From: Flavihumibacter soli
GTDB lineage: Bacteria > Bacteroidota > Bacteroidia > Sphingobacteriales > Sphingobacteriaceae
NCBI RefSeq assembly: GCF_010692725.1
Contig: NZ_JAAFZB010000095.1
Location: forward strand, 124,001-188,000
Direction of reading: 5' to 3'
DNA: 64,000 nucleotides
The position numbers and the translations under genes are program-made. Below the pieces are notes generated by a model. The model saw only the letters and a list, made by a program, of their open reading frames with translations, did not search any database and had not been told where the DNA came from. Of this stretch, positions 41,233 to 51,600 are shown in pieces; the first letter of the stretch is position 1; the number at the start of each line of letters is the position of its first letter.

Positions 41233-43071
41233 TTACCAGTTTACGGTTTGCGAAAGCTTGAATCCTTTTTCTTTATATTCAATAATTTGATTCTGTCCTA
41301 TTGGAGCCAAATATACCTGGTCCCCAAATGAATTCCGGTTCACCGCATTTTCGATAACCCAGAAGCCAACAAGATCGTCACCATTAGTACCATTATAGAC
41401 AACTACTGTACCATCCAGTTTTTTAACTTTTATTCTGTTTTTATAGGTTGCAGTTAAGAAGCTTGGAACTTCTGCTTTAACATTAACCCATGGGCCCAGA
41501 AAATAATCCTGGTTCGTACTGAAATCCATATTCCGAATCTTTTTCCAACGTTTCAGATCCAATAGCCTGGCATCCTCCATTACAAATTCCATCCGCCTTT
41601 CACGACGAATCTCTGAAATTAAGGCTGATACGCCTGCTTCACGAGATGGATCATTTGGAAGGGCGGCAAGACTCAATGGAGATGTTTTCTTCACTCCTTT
41701 TGCAATAGCTGCGGCGTCCAGCGGTCTATTTCGAATAGCATTTATGGATCTGTCCAAATCACCCTGACCAACAGCTGCTCCGCCGTGAGACTCGGCTAAT
41801 ACTGCCTTTGCTTCGATCCAGTTAAGCACCACTTCTGCTAGTCGGATAACAGGAGCATCACTCGAATTTGTATTACTCCCCCATGCAGCAGGATACGATT
41901 TTCCAATAAAGGTCATAGCGTCTCTCGAGGCAAATTTATTTGCGTAAAGCAGTGTACCAGAAACAGAGTGAGCCTTATCTATAAACGACGCTTCAAACCG
42001 GGGGTCCCGCGTACGTGCCAGATCGGCAACTGAAAAGCTGGAAGCACCACTAACATTTGAATTTTGCCAAACTTGGCCGTCATTGCAGATAAATGATTTA
42101 ATCAATACTAAATTGGCATTAGCACCCAAAGATTCAGTGCCATTGTTATACGAGCCGATACTGTGAGTAATGCCCAATGCGCCATCATATGCCCGGTACA
42201 TAATAACTTCCGGGTTTCCTGCTAAACTTTCGGAAGTAAACAGCCTTTTGAAATCACTGGTGAAATTATACTTTCCACTATCCATCACTATCTGAGCAGC
42301 CTCAACAGCAAACTCCAGGTACTTTTTAGCACGTGCGGCATCCAGACTATGATAATGCTGATAGGTACCTTCAAACAACATAAACTTTGAAATAAAGGCT
42401 GCGGCGATATACTTATTCAAAACCTGGTTGCCATCGTTTGCACGAATATTAGCCAACACAAACTTGAAATCATCATACACCTTGTCCATTACCACGCCCC
42501 TGTTGTCGCGATCCTTATACATTAACTCAAAGTCAGAGTCTGATATCACCTTATCAAAGTAAGGAACATCTCCAAAGACACTTACTAATCGACTGTATTC
42601 ATAACCTCTGAAGAAGCGAGCCACAGCCATCCAGTGATTGCTTGCTTCTGGAGTCAAGTTAGGCTTCGCGACATTTTCTAGTCTATCAATAAAAATATTC
42701 GACTTTCTAACCCACGAGAAATTCCATGTAGGTCCTGAATATTGTTGCAGCCAGGTAGCAGCTTCTGAGGTCGCGACACGGCTGGATGGAACAACACTTT
42801 CAAAATTGCTTTGAACATTGGTACTGGTCAAGTCATCTGAGAATGTATATCCCCTTACAGGCGCGTAGTCGACAGTAAACCCGGTGTTATAACCTACAAA
42901 ATAATTAGAATAGAATCCGTTGGCGAATAAACGAATATCCGTTTCACTTTTCCAAAAATTTGCATCAACAGGAGAATTTAATTGTGGCCGTTCAAGCACG
43001 TCCTTATTACACGCAGTGAATAGGATCGATGCCGCAACCACACCATAGAAAAATTTAATATAATATTTCAT
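41233..43071 (-). CDS. SusD/RagB-type nutrient-binding lipoprotein
   Basis: The product has 612 residues. The lipoprotein signal ends Phe-Thr-Ala-Cys at about 21, followed by Asn-Lys-Asp. The N-terminal SusD-like part has Pro-Val-Asp-Ala-Asn-Phe-Trp-Lys-Ser-Glu-Thr-Asp. Helical TPR-type repeats follow, and the C-terminal RagB domain has Ile-Arg-Arg-Glu-Arg-Arg-Met-Glu-Phe-Val-Met-Glu-Asp-Ala-Arg. It forms the lid of the SusCD glycan importer on the cell surface. It lies 11 bases after the SusC gene in one operon that ends at a strong terminator. No glycoside hydrolase is next to it, so the glycan cannot be named. Confidence 0.95.
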   Translation of the reverse strand: MKYYIKFFYGVVAASILFTACNKDVLERPQLNSPVDANFWKSETDIRLFANGFYSNYFVGYNTGFTVDYAPVRGYTFSDDLTSTNVQSNFESVVPSSRVATSEAATWLQQYSGPTWNFSWVRKSNIFIDRLENVAKPNLTPEASNHWMAVARFFRGYEYSRLVSVFGDVPYFDKVISDSDFELMYKDRDNRGVVMDKVYDDFKFVLANIRANDGNQVLNKYIAAAFISKFMLFEGTYQHYHSLDAARAKKYLEFAVEAAQIVMDSGKYNFTSDFKRLFTSESLAGNPEVIMYRAYDGALGITHSIGSYNNGTESLGANANLVLIKSFICNDGQVWQNSNVSGASSFSVADLARTRDPRFEASFIDKAHSVSGTLLYANKFASRDAMTFIGKSYPAAWGSNTNSSDAPVIRLAEVVLNWIEAKAVLAESHGGAAVGQGDLDRSINAIRNRPLDAAAIAKGVKKTSPLSLAALPNDPSREAGVSALISEIRRERRMEFVMEDARLLDLKRWKKIRNMDFSTNQDYFLGPWVNVKAEVPSFLTATYKNRIKVKKLDGTVVVYNGTNGDDLVGFWVIENAVNRNSFGDQVYLAPIGQNQIIEYKEKGFKLSQTVNW

Positions 43072-43082
43072 CGTCGTATCGT

Positions 43083-46000
43083 TTAAAAATTCAATTGAGC
43101 ACCGAAAGAAACACTCTTAAATGCCGGCATACCTACACCTGTACGGCCAGAGTTATAGTTAGTGCTGTTCCACATCGAATAGCCATTTATTACCTCAGGA
43201 TCGATTGGTAATCCGTTCAAATTATCCCATGTAAACATATTCTCCATAGAAGTGTAAACCCGAAGTGAACTTACATTTACCCTTTTCAGCAGGGACTTTG
43301 GTAAGGAATAGCCTAAGGTTAAATTCTTAACCCTTAAATATGACATGTCCAATAAATACCGGGACTGTATCTGCATGTTGTTACCTGATGCAGCACCAGC
43401 CATATTATAGGCGGCAGGATAAAATGCTCCTGTGTTCTGCGGTGTCCAATAGTTATCTGCAATCGCAGCAGGCATTGCACCATCACTTGACTGGTAGCCT
43501 GGAATAGCTAAAGATCCATTACCCCAGATCTCACGTTTGCCTACCCCCTGGAAGAATAATCCGAAATCAAATCCTTTGAAATCAGCTCCCAGTCTTAGGC
43601 CATATTCGAATCTAGGACTTGAACTTCCTAATTTCTCAAGGTCACCATAATCATTCAACAAGGAACTTCCGTTGTTTAATTCTCCATCACCGTTAGAATC
43701 CACAAATTTTACATCACCCGGGCCAAAGAAAAAGTCAGAACTATTTTGTAAAAAAGTCTGGTAAACAGGGTTTTGACCATTTGCTCCCGGCTTCAATTTG
43801 TATGCTTTTTTACCAGCATACAACTTACTTTCCGCCGTGGTAAGTGTGATCAATTGCAATTTTCCGGCTGCATCCAGTTCAAAATCATCCATCTGGTACA
43901 ACCTGTCAGTTTTATAGCCCCAAATCTCACCAATCTCTCTTCCTACATAATTCCCATTTACACTTTGAGTAGATCCGTAAGCTTTGATAAGTGATTTCGC
44001 ATCAGAAACGTTTCCGGTCAAATTAATGCCCAGTCCATTATCGAAATGATGGTTGAAATTGATTGCAAGCTCCCAGCCGTTTGTTTCCAGCGCACCAAAG
44101 TTACCTCTGGGGGCACCAGCACCAAATGTTGCAACTACGCCTTCTCCGGGAACAATCATGTTGTTGGTATTTCTTTTGAACAATTCAAAAGTGACGCCCA
44201 ACCGATGATTAAAAAAGCCCGCATCAACACCAAAATTCGAAGTAACAATATCCTGCCAGGTTATAGATGAAGAAACCGCATTGGGAGTACCGACAAAGTT
44301 TTCCCTTGCTCCGCCACCACCAATCCAGGTAGATTGTCCGGTACCCATAGTAGCAACGTATAAATCATTGGGCACGGTCTGATCACCGATGGATCCCCAT
44401 GACCCTCTGAACTTCAGCATACTTAGAGTTGGAGTTGCCCACTTCATGAAGTTCTCTTCACTGGCTAGCCATCCTGCAGAAAATGAAGGGAACCATCGCC
44501 ATTTCAAATCAGTTGGAAATTTTGAAGAACCGTCATACCGTAAATTTCCCTCTAAAAGATATTTGTTTTTAAAAGCATAATTCACACGGCTGAAGTACCC
44601 TAATTGTGATTCCCAGAATTCCTCACCGCCACCGGTCCAGACGCCTGTTCCATAGTTAAACTGGGGGTTGTTGATATCTGAAAGGTTCGTTACCTGTGTG
44701 AATTGATATTCACTATTATCGGTAACCCGGTTTAATCCGGCTATAAATTTAAAGTCATGATCCTTTTTTAAATTGAAATCATAAGTTGTAACAGCATTGA
44801 TTGTATGACGATAGAAATTTTCCGACTGCTTGCGAATATGATCCGGATTTGTACCTGATGCAGTATACGTTTCTAATCCCAGATCAAAAGCTCTAATCGC
44901 TGCAGGGTCTGTGCTGGAAACAACCTGACCTTCTGCATTTACATAGACAGGAGCTCCACTTGCATCTACTCTTGGTAGAGCCGCTACCCACGAATTTCGA
45001 GCGGTATAACGAGTACCTGGTCTATTCCACAATTCTTCCTGATTTGAAAAAGAATAGTCGAAATCAACTTTCCAGTTGCTTTTAATTTTTAGTGTACTTC
45101 CCAGATTAAAATTCATATAGTTTCTGAGAATATTTGCCGTGTTAGCTGCAGCGGCTTCACTCGCCGGGCTACGGATGGCATCACCATTTTCATCGTTTCC
45201 GAGCGGATAGAGTGGACTCCATCTGAATAAATACAACCATGGATCTGCGGTAGTAGAGTTGGTGATGTAAGGATATTCTTTATTCCGTCTTGAATAGATG
45301 GCTCCAGCCCGTACTGCAATTAATTTGTTGATTTCACTGGTAACTTTCATTGAAGCATTGTAACGGGTAAACTTATCCGATTGTGCTTGCTTCATCATAC
45401 CGCTTTGATCCAATGCTGCCAGGCCCAGATTATAGGAGGTTTTCCCGGTAGTACCACCGACAGATAGATTATGCTGTTGAGTAGGAGCCCATTCTCTAAC
45501 CATAGATTCGAATGGATCATAGGTTCTAACTCCCATTTTCCAGGATTTTGCCGGATCATAGTACCAGTCCCTTCCATAAACTGTTGGATCATCCATGCCT
45601 ATAGTGCTTCCATATTTCTCTTTCCAGGCAACTGCTTTATCATAGCTCTGACGGTCGATCTTATAAAATGCACCTACAGCGGGTGTACCAACTCGTTCCG
45701 ATGCTTCAAGAGAATACTTGAGGGCGTTTATATCCGCCATTTTAAGATCTTTCCATGGATTTTGAAAAGATACGTTACTAGAATAATTGACTTGCGGCTT
45801 TCCTTTGTCAGAACCTTGTTTTGTTGTAATCAAAACTACCCCAAAAGCAGCTTTAGCTCCATAAATTGAAGAGGCCGCAGCATCTTTCAATACAGTAATT
45901 GAAGCCACGTCACCAGGATTTACGAGTGTAATACTTGGGATCTCAACGTTGTCCAATAAGATAAGAGGCGAAGAACCACCATATATGGATCCAATTTGCC

Positions 46001-46508
46001 CCCTTATTTTAATGATTGGATCAGATCCAACCTCACCACTTGGAATTGTAACACTTAAACCAGCTGCCGAACCTTGAAGCGCTCTTCCTGCGTCAGCAAT
46101 CGGCCTTCCTTCCAGGGTCTTTTTAACATCAATGGTAGAAACAGCGCCAGTCACATTGGTTTTTTTCTGGCTCCCGTAACCGACTACAACCACCTCATCC
46201 AGAGATTTTGCATCCGGTTTTAGTGAAACATTAATTTCATTTGCTGCACCCACGGTCTTTTCCTGGGTGATTGTTCCAATAAAACTGAACACCAGGGTCT
46301 GGCCTTGATCCACCCGGATCGAGTACGTGCCATCGGCGCCGGTTTGCGTGCCGGTTGTTGTTCCTTTGATCTTTACAGATACCCCGGGTAAGGCTAATGC
46401 TTCCTCGTCTGTAACCTTACCGCTTACCAGCTTTTGCTGAACTTGTGCGAAAGCCTGTACAGTTACAAAGAAGATACCCAATAACAACACGAGTAGTCTT
46501 TTTTTCAT
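43083..46508 (-). CDS. SusC/RagA-type TonB-linked outer-membrane importer
   Basis: The product has 1141 residues. The signal peptide ends near Ala-Phe-Ala-Gln (22). The carboxypeptidase-like domain has Val-Ser-Gly-Lys-Val-Thr-Asp-Glu. The SusC signature is Leu-Asp-Glu-Val-Val-Val-Val-Gly-Tyr-Gly-Ser-Gln-Lys-Lys-Thr. The plug has Ile-Lys-Ile-Arg-Gly-Gln-Ile and Ile-Thr-Val-Leu-Lys-Asp-Ala-Ala-Ala-Ser-Ser-Ile-Tyr-Gly. The C-terminal strand ends Ser-Phe-Gly-Ala-Gln-Leu-Asn-Phe, with terminal Phe. It imports oligosaccharides with its SusD partner, using TonB energy. An 800-base gene-free region lies upstream. Confidence 0.95.
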   Translation of the reverse strand: MKKRLLVLLLGIFFVTVQAFAQVQQKLVSGKVTDEEALALPGVSVKIKGTTTGTQTGADGTYSIRVDQGQTLVFSFIGTITQEKTVGAANEINVSLKPDAKSLDEVVVVGYGSQKKTNVTGAVSTIDVKKTLEGRPIADAGRALQGSAAGLSVTIPSGEVGSDPIIKIRGQIGSIYGGSSPLILLDNVEIPSITLVNPGDVASITVLKDAAASSIYGAKAAFGVVLITTKQGSDKGKPQVNYSSNVSFQNPWKDLKMADINALKYSLEASERVGTPAVGAFYKIDRQSYDKAVAWKEKYGSTIGMDDPTVYGRDWYYDPAKSWKMGVRTYDPFESMVREWAPTQQHNLSVGGTTGKTSYNLGLAALDQSGMMKQAQSDKFTRYNASMKVTSEINKLIAVRAGAIYSRRNKEYPYITNSTTADPWLYLFRWSPLYPLGNDENGDAIRSPASEAAAANTANILRNYMNFNLGSTLKIKSNWKVDFDYSFSNQEELWNRPGTRYTARNSWVAALPRVDASGAPVYVNAEGQVVSSTDPAAIRAFDLGLETYTASGTNPDHIRKQSENFYRHTINAVTTYDFNLKKDHDFKFIAGLNRVTDNSEYQFTQVTNLSDINNPQFNYGTGVWTGGGEEFWESQLGYFSRVNYAFKNKYLLEGNLRYDGSSKFPTDLKWRWFPSFSAGWLASEENFMKWATPTLSMLKFRGSWGSIGDQTVPNDLYVATMGTGQSTWIGGGGARENFVGTPNAVSSSITWQDIVTSNFGVDAGFFNHRLGVTFELFKRNTNNMIVPGEGVVATFGAGAPRGNFGALETNGWELAINFNHHFDNGLGINLTGNVSDAKSLIKAYGSTQSVNGNYVGREIGEIWGYKTDRLYQMDDFELDAAGKLQLITLTTAESKLYAGKKAYKLKPGANGQNPVYQTFLQNSSDFFFGPGDVKFVDSNGDGELNNGSSLLNDYGDLEKLGSSSPRFEYGLRLGADFKGFDFGLFFQGVGKREIWGNGSLAIPGYQSSDGAMPAAIADNYWTPQNTGAFYPAAYNMAGAASGNNMQIQSRYLLDMSYLRVKNLTLGYSLPKSLLKRVNVSSLRVYTSMENMFTWDNLNGLPIDPEVINGYSMWNSTNYNSGRTGVGMPAFKSVSFGAQLNF

Positions 46509-47271
46509 ACGTTAACTTTTTTAGTTGGTTTTTTTTTGAGTTAAATAATGCTTCTGATACTCAGAAAACCCTTGCGGGAATTTTCATCATTCACGGACTA
46601 ATTTGAAGTTAATTGCAGATATACGCAAGAAAATTTTGGGAAATTATTCGATGATATGAATTTTACAGGCAGCTTAACGCAAGGCAGTTACGGTGTATAA
46701 TATACACTTTGATGACAGGAATAGGGCTAATATAATGCATTGAGAAGGCTGAGAATAGGTTTCGTTCTTTATTGGAGACCTACCATGCTTAGCCGTCTTT
46801 TCGGATAAAATCATTCCAAAAAATCCTGCAAAAAAGTGCAGGTTATATCCGCTTATCAAATTAATTCCTCTTAAATGAAAGCAAAAAACTTTCTGTCAGA
46901 ATTTCCGACTCGCCTTTTCTAAGCTATTTGAATAGAATAGCCGAAATGAATTGACTGCATACGTTCAATAGTACGATAGGTCTTTTTGCTAGAAAGTTAA
47001 ATTCCGCAAATCTTTTTCACATGTGAGCTAAAGGAGAAAGTATTCCTACAAAACTTCGCCTTTGAATCTAATTGCTAGGGGTCTGCTAGTGGTTAGTCCA
47101 CTAAATTAGCGGACTAACCTTAACAAGAGTGCTACATGACCTATGTAAAACTATTTGGATAAGCTGACTGTCTCGACCTGAATCTTAAACAGAATACCAG
47201 TTTTGTTTTATACCGGAATTTATCAGCTTGTGGAAGAACCCCGAGCAGGTGCGTGAGGATTAGGGAAAAAG
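46509..47271. other. Long intergenic region upstream of the first SusC gene
   Basis: This roughly 760-base AT-rich stretch has no convincing gene; the longest frame, 61 codons, shows no family traits. It should contain the SusC promoter. The only structure that stands out is the palindrome at 47091-47119. I could not find a clean TAnnTTTG box on the minus strand near the SusC start. Confidence 0.45.
47091..47119. promoter_or_regulatory. 29-bp palindrome, possible operator
   Basis: GGTTAGTCC, A, CTAA, A, TTAG, C, GGACTAACC reads as a palindrome over 29 bases with a single A/C mismatch pair and a central A. It has no T run, and lies about 580 bases before the SusC start and 200 bases beyond the stop of the next SusD gene. 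It may be a regulator site or a stable hairpin in a transcript; sequence alone does not decide. Confidence 0.4.
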
Positions 47272-47301
47272 AAAAAGACTGCCCCCTAAAGAGCAGTCTT
47301 C
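47272..47301 (-). terminator. Intrinsic terminator of the second SusC/SusD operon
   Basis: AAGACTGC pairs with GCAGTCTT around a loop of about 9 bases. On the minus strand it is followed by TTTTTCTTTTTC. It lies about 25 bases past the SusD-like stop. Confidence 0.7.
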
Positions 47302-47324
47302 GCCGAAATAAATATCCTTAAGTA

Positions 47325-48623
47325 TTAAAATATCGGGCTTGGCGGTGTGTTCGGGTTATTATCACTCTCCGTAAATGGATAAGGGAAGAAATTACGCTTT
47401 CTTTCTGCAACAGGACGATTAAGGCGGCGCATATCTTCCAATCTCATGCCGGACATGAACAGTTCGATTGAGCGGTGTTTATAGATCTGTTCAAGTAATT
47501 GATCCTGGCTGAATGGGCCTGTCAATGCTGGAAGATCTGCGCCCACACCAAACGGATCGCTCGCCGGGGTCTTGGTTACTATTTTGTTTAATTCGACCAG
47601 TGCATTTCCCGGGTCGGGCTGTCTCGCTAATACTTCCGCTTTAATGAGTATCATCTCAGACGGAAGGTATATCGGGAATGGTGTCGCGGCAGCAGCCCCG
47701 AAGCCGTTTATCCGAACCAGGGGTGGAATGGTGGGATTTTGGGTGGTGTAAAACGGAATACGTTTATCTGCCGGATTGGGCGCCACACTGGCGGGCAGGC
47801 CCAGGTTCAGGTCTAATGGCTGAAATACGTTGTTTGTGGAGGTGGCAATTTCAAAGATCGGGTTCAATGACACGGCATCAAAATTAAACACAGAACGTTT
47901 AGTCAGGTCGACCATATTTGCCGAAGAAAGCGCCAGGGGATAATTACCTGCAAACAGCGCATACCTGGCTTTTAGAGCATACAGCGTATTCGTTATATCA
48001 ACCCCCGCTGGAATGTTTGCCAGAAATGTGGGGCTAACAGGAGTTGCTGTAATAGTAGCTAAGGCATTGTCGATAGCGGCAATTGCCATATTGTATCCTT
48101 CTACACGTGTAACAAATGTAGCATTCTCAATTCCTACCTCTCCCGGAACCTGCTCCCAGGCTGTGGCCATACTTCCGAGCGCAAGCGCTTTAAAGATTGT
48201 CGAGTAGCCAACCAGTCCGCTTACATAACCCGGGTCAGGCAAGTTTACTGCATTGGTTATAACCTGGTTTGCGTCGTAAATTATCTTATTGCCGTTCGTC
48301 CAAAGCTGGGTTAATATAGAATTCGTCCCGTCAACGTTCGCCCCGCCCGTGCTTAACTGCAATTCAGGTATATTACCGGCATTCTGTAAAGCGAGTTCAT
48401 TGGATACAAAGCCATGTGCGGTTATCGTATTATAAACCAGGCCCGTGCGCTGGTTAGTATAAAGACGCTGCAGGCCAACGGCTACACCGGTCAGGCCTTT
48501 TGCAGAAGTCAGTACTTCATCTTCAGTTGCACGCGATGGATCGCTGTATTCTTTTGTGCAGGAAGAACTGAAAAGCAGTATCACTGCCAGGAAATATGAG
48601 GTGATTTGATTAGTCTTTTTCAT
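47325..48623 (-). CDS. SusD-like lipoprotein (short form)
   Basis: The product has 432 residues. The lipoprotein signal ends Ser-Ser-Ser-Cys at about 22, then Thr-Lys-Glu. The middle is helical (Ala-Leu-Lys-Ala-Arg-Tyr-Ala-Leu-Phe-Ala-Gly-Asn-Tyr), and the C-terminal block has His-Arg-Ser-Ile-Glu-Leu-Phe-Met-Ser-Gly-Met-Arg-Leu-Glu-Asp-Met-Arg-Arg. It is shorter than the SusD at 41233 and lacks its long C-terminal RagB part. It is paired with the SusC at 48667, 43 bases upstream. It binds the imported nutrient at the surface; the ligand is unknown. Confidence 0.88.
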   Translation of the reverse strand: MKKTNQITSYFLAVILLFSSSCTKEYSDPSRATEDEVLTSAKGLTGVAVGLQRLYTNQRTGLVYNTITAHGFVSNELALQNAGNIPELQLSTGGANVDGTNSILTQLWTNGNKIIYDANQVITNAVNLPDPGYVSGLVGYSTIFKALALGSMATAWEQVPGEVGIENATFVTRVEGYNMAIAAIDNALATITATPVSPTFLANIPAGVDITNTLYALKARYALFAGNYPLALSSANMVDLTKRSVFNFDAVSLNPIFEIATSTNNVFQPLDLNLGLPASVAPNPADKRIPFYTTQNPTIPPLVRINGFGAAAATPFPIYLPSEMILIKAEVLARQPDPGNALVELNKIVTKTPASDPFGVGADLPALTGPFSQDQLLEQIYKHRSIELFMSGMRLEDMRRLNRPVAERKRNFFPYPFTESDNNPNTPPSPIF

Positions 48624-48666
48624 GAGATTTAATTAACAGATGAATCTTCAAATTCTAGCTTCATTA

Positions 48667-51600
48667 TTAGAGTTTAACCTGCAGGCCGAAGCTGAAGGTT
48701 CTTGGAATCGGCACCGAACCGAAATCAATTCCTCTAAGAATGGTGCTTTGTCCACCAGAATTAACCTCTGGATCGTACCCTTTATAATCATCCCAGGAAA
48801 TCAGATTACGGCCGCTGAAATTTAAAGTCAGGTCCTTGAAGAACTTCACTTTCCCCACATTGTAGCTCAGCGATATCTCACGCAGCTTAACGAAAGACCC
48901 GTTGTCGATTCGCCATTCTTCAATCGCATAAATTCCGGAAATATATCCCCTTGGCAATTCGCCGTTATGTTCCTGTTCAGCCACTTTACCATTTCCAACT
49001 CCCTGACGTGTTCTCCAATCTGCATTCCAGACATCTACACCCTGCACTCCGTCAAGCTGGACGTGCAGACCAAAACTCTTATAGTTGAAATCATTCACAA
49101 CCGAAAAGGTATAGTCAGGATTAGGATCTCCTACAATTCTTCTCAGGGGCGTACCTATCGGTAAACCGTCAGGTCCTCGCTGGACGGTATAGCTGGTTCC
49201 GTTTTGTGTTCCTCTTTCAATCTGCGGGATTCCCGCAGCATTGGTCAGCAGCTGGCCACTTTCATCTCTGGCGAAAAAGGTACCATAGAACACTCCGACC
49301 GGAGCTCCATCGATTATGGCAACCGGTGCCCCCGGATTGGTGGTGAACAGCCTTAATCCTCCCACGCTGATCGCCTCATTTCTATTGCGGCTATAGAGAA
49401 CAGACGCATTCCAGCTGAAATTCTCGGTGCGTACGGGCGTGCCATTGAGAACCAGTTCAATTCCCTGGTTTTCCAGTGATCCCACATTATCCAGCAAGCT
49501 GGAGTAGCCGGTTGAAGGTGCGACCACCCTCGATATCAGCAGGTCGGTTACGCGTTTTTTGTACCAATTGAATGTAAGCCCCAGACGATTGCCCAGAAAT
49601 GAAAGATCGGTACCGATCTCCAGTTCCGCCTGTCGTTCTGGTTTAACATCTTCATTTGCCAAAGTGGCACTTGAAAATAAAGAGGTCCGGCCGAGATACG
49701 AAGTTGTAGAAAACGCATTGAAACGGTCATATGCACCGATGCCGGTCAGGTTTCCAGATTCACCATAAGCCATTCTGACCTTGAGTACATCCCACCAGGA
49801 TGAGATGTCTGAATTCTTCCAAAATTCGGCAGAAGACAAAACATAGCTACCACTAGCTTTGAGATATGTCTGCGTACGCTGATCTTCTCCAAACACCGAT
49901 GACTCGTCTACGCGTATCGCACCCGTAACGAATAAATGATCCCTGTACTTAAAGTTCTGCTGGAGATAAAGCCCGTTTATCGAATATTCACTCCGGCCAT
50001 CTACGGCAGGCAGAACTGTACTGGCGCCGTTAACAGTCTCAACAAAGGGTGCCAGTCCTCGTCCGCTTAATAATGTATAACTGCCTTTTTCATACTGGTA
50101 CGAGTAACCCAACTGGGTGGTAGATGAGATCTGATCATTAATGGGAGCCTGGTAAGTAGCATTTAGCTCGTTATTGAATAAAAACGCATTATTAGTTGCT
50201 GAACTTGAATAGCCATTCAGTGCAGGATCTAAAGTTGGTCCCCCACCAAAGAATCCGGTGCTTACATTGTATGCATAGGGAGGGATGAAAGTGGTTCCGG
50301 CCTGGCCTGTGTTATCTATACCCAGGGTATAATCAACGGTCAGATTTTTAACCGGGAAAACCTTCAGGGTTGCGTTACCAATGACCCGGTTGACCTCCTG
50401 CCGCTGTTCGATATCTTCTATTACCGATACGGGGTTCACCCTTCCCAGATTTCCGATGGCCTTGATATTTCCGAGTGCATCCCGGGTAAACAGATCATGG
50501 AAATTGCCCAGGATAGTAACGGAGTTCATCGGCGAAAAGAACGAGTTGCCGTCCGGCTTTTCGTTGGCTGCACTGTTTGTATAATTAAGCCCCGCACTGA
50601 GGGATACCATTTTAGAAATTTGCTGATCCAGGTTGGCCCTGAAGCTGTACCTCCGGAAATCAGTGTTCTTGATGATCCCCTCATTTGAAAAATAGGATGC
50701 GGAAGTATAATACTTGGTATCATCCTTCCCGCCGGAGAGTGATAAGTTATTGTCGGTACCTGTTGAAGACTGGAATATGTAATCCTGATAGTTATAGCGT
50801 GTCACCGGTGTTGTAGTAATTAACGCCGGATTTAAGATGTCCTGGGTTTGCAAATCCACAGAACCACCAAATTTGAGGGGAGCCTGGCTAACGTCAACCT
50901 GCTTACGCAACTCACCCATTGTAAGCTTGGTAGAAAAGCTGACTACCGGTGCCCCGGTACTGCCACGCTTGGTGAATATCTGGACCACGCCCGAGTTGGC
51001 ACGTGAGCCATACAAAGCGGCAGCTGCCGCACCGTTTAATACCTCGACCCGGTCGATATCCGCCGGGTTAATGTCAACCAATCGGTTCTGCCCGATGCTC
51101 CCGACAAAATTACCGCCATCATAGTTGGCCGATGTGTTGGTAACACGCGTTGTTGAGTTGTTGACAATAACACCGTCAACAATATAAAGGGGTTCAGAGG
51201 ATGAGTTGACAGAACTGATTCCCCGTAAACGAACAGATAAGCCTCCGGCAGGATCACCGTTATTTTGGGTGATCTGTACGCCGACCGCCTTTCCCTGCAG
51301 GGCAGAAAGTACATTGCTGCTGGCGGACCTGGTAAGATCCTCACCTTTTACCGTACCAATGTAGTTACCGAGTTGCTTTCGGGTGGTCCCTGCGGAAGTT
51401 CCGGTAACGATGACTTCATCAAGTCCTACCATATCCTCTACAAGCTGACCGTTCACGGTCACGGTTTCCGATGATCCTAATTGAACACTTTTTGTTTGCG
51501 ATCGATAACCTAAAAATGAAAATACAATTGGGTAGCTGCCGGGCGCCAGCTCTACTGCTAAACTGTAGTTACCTTCCGCATTCGCCGATGTGGCCAGGTT

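Noticed and set aside
45471-45869. 132-codon frame on plus, antisense to SusC
   Set aside because: It lies fully inside a certain SusC gene on the other strand, and its residues show no family features; it is a shadow frame.
46674-46859. 61-codon frame in the long gap upstream of SusC
   Set aside because: Composition and residues look random, and it has no recognisable start context.
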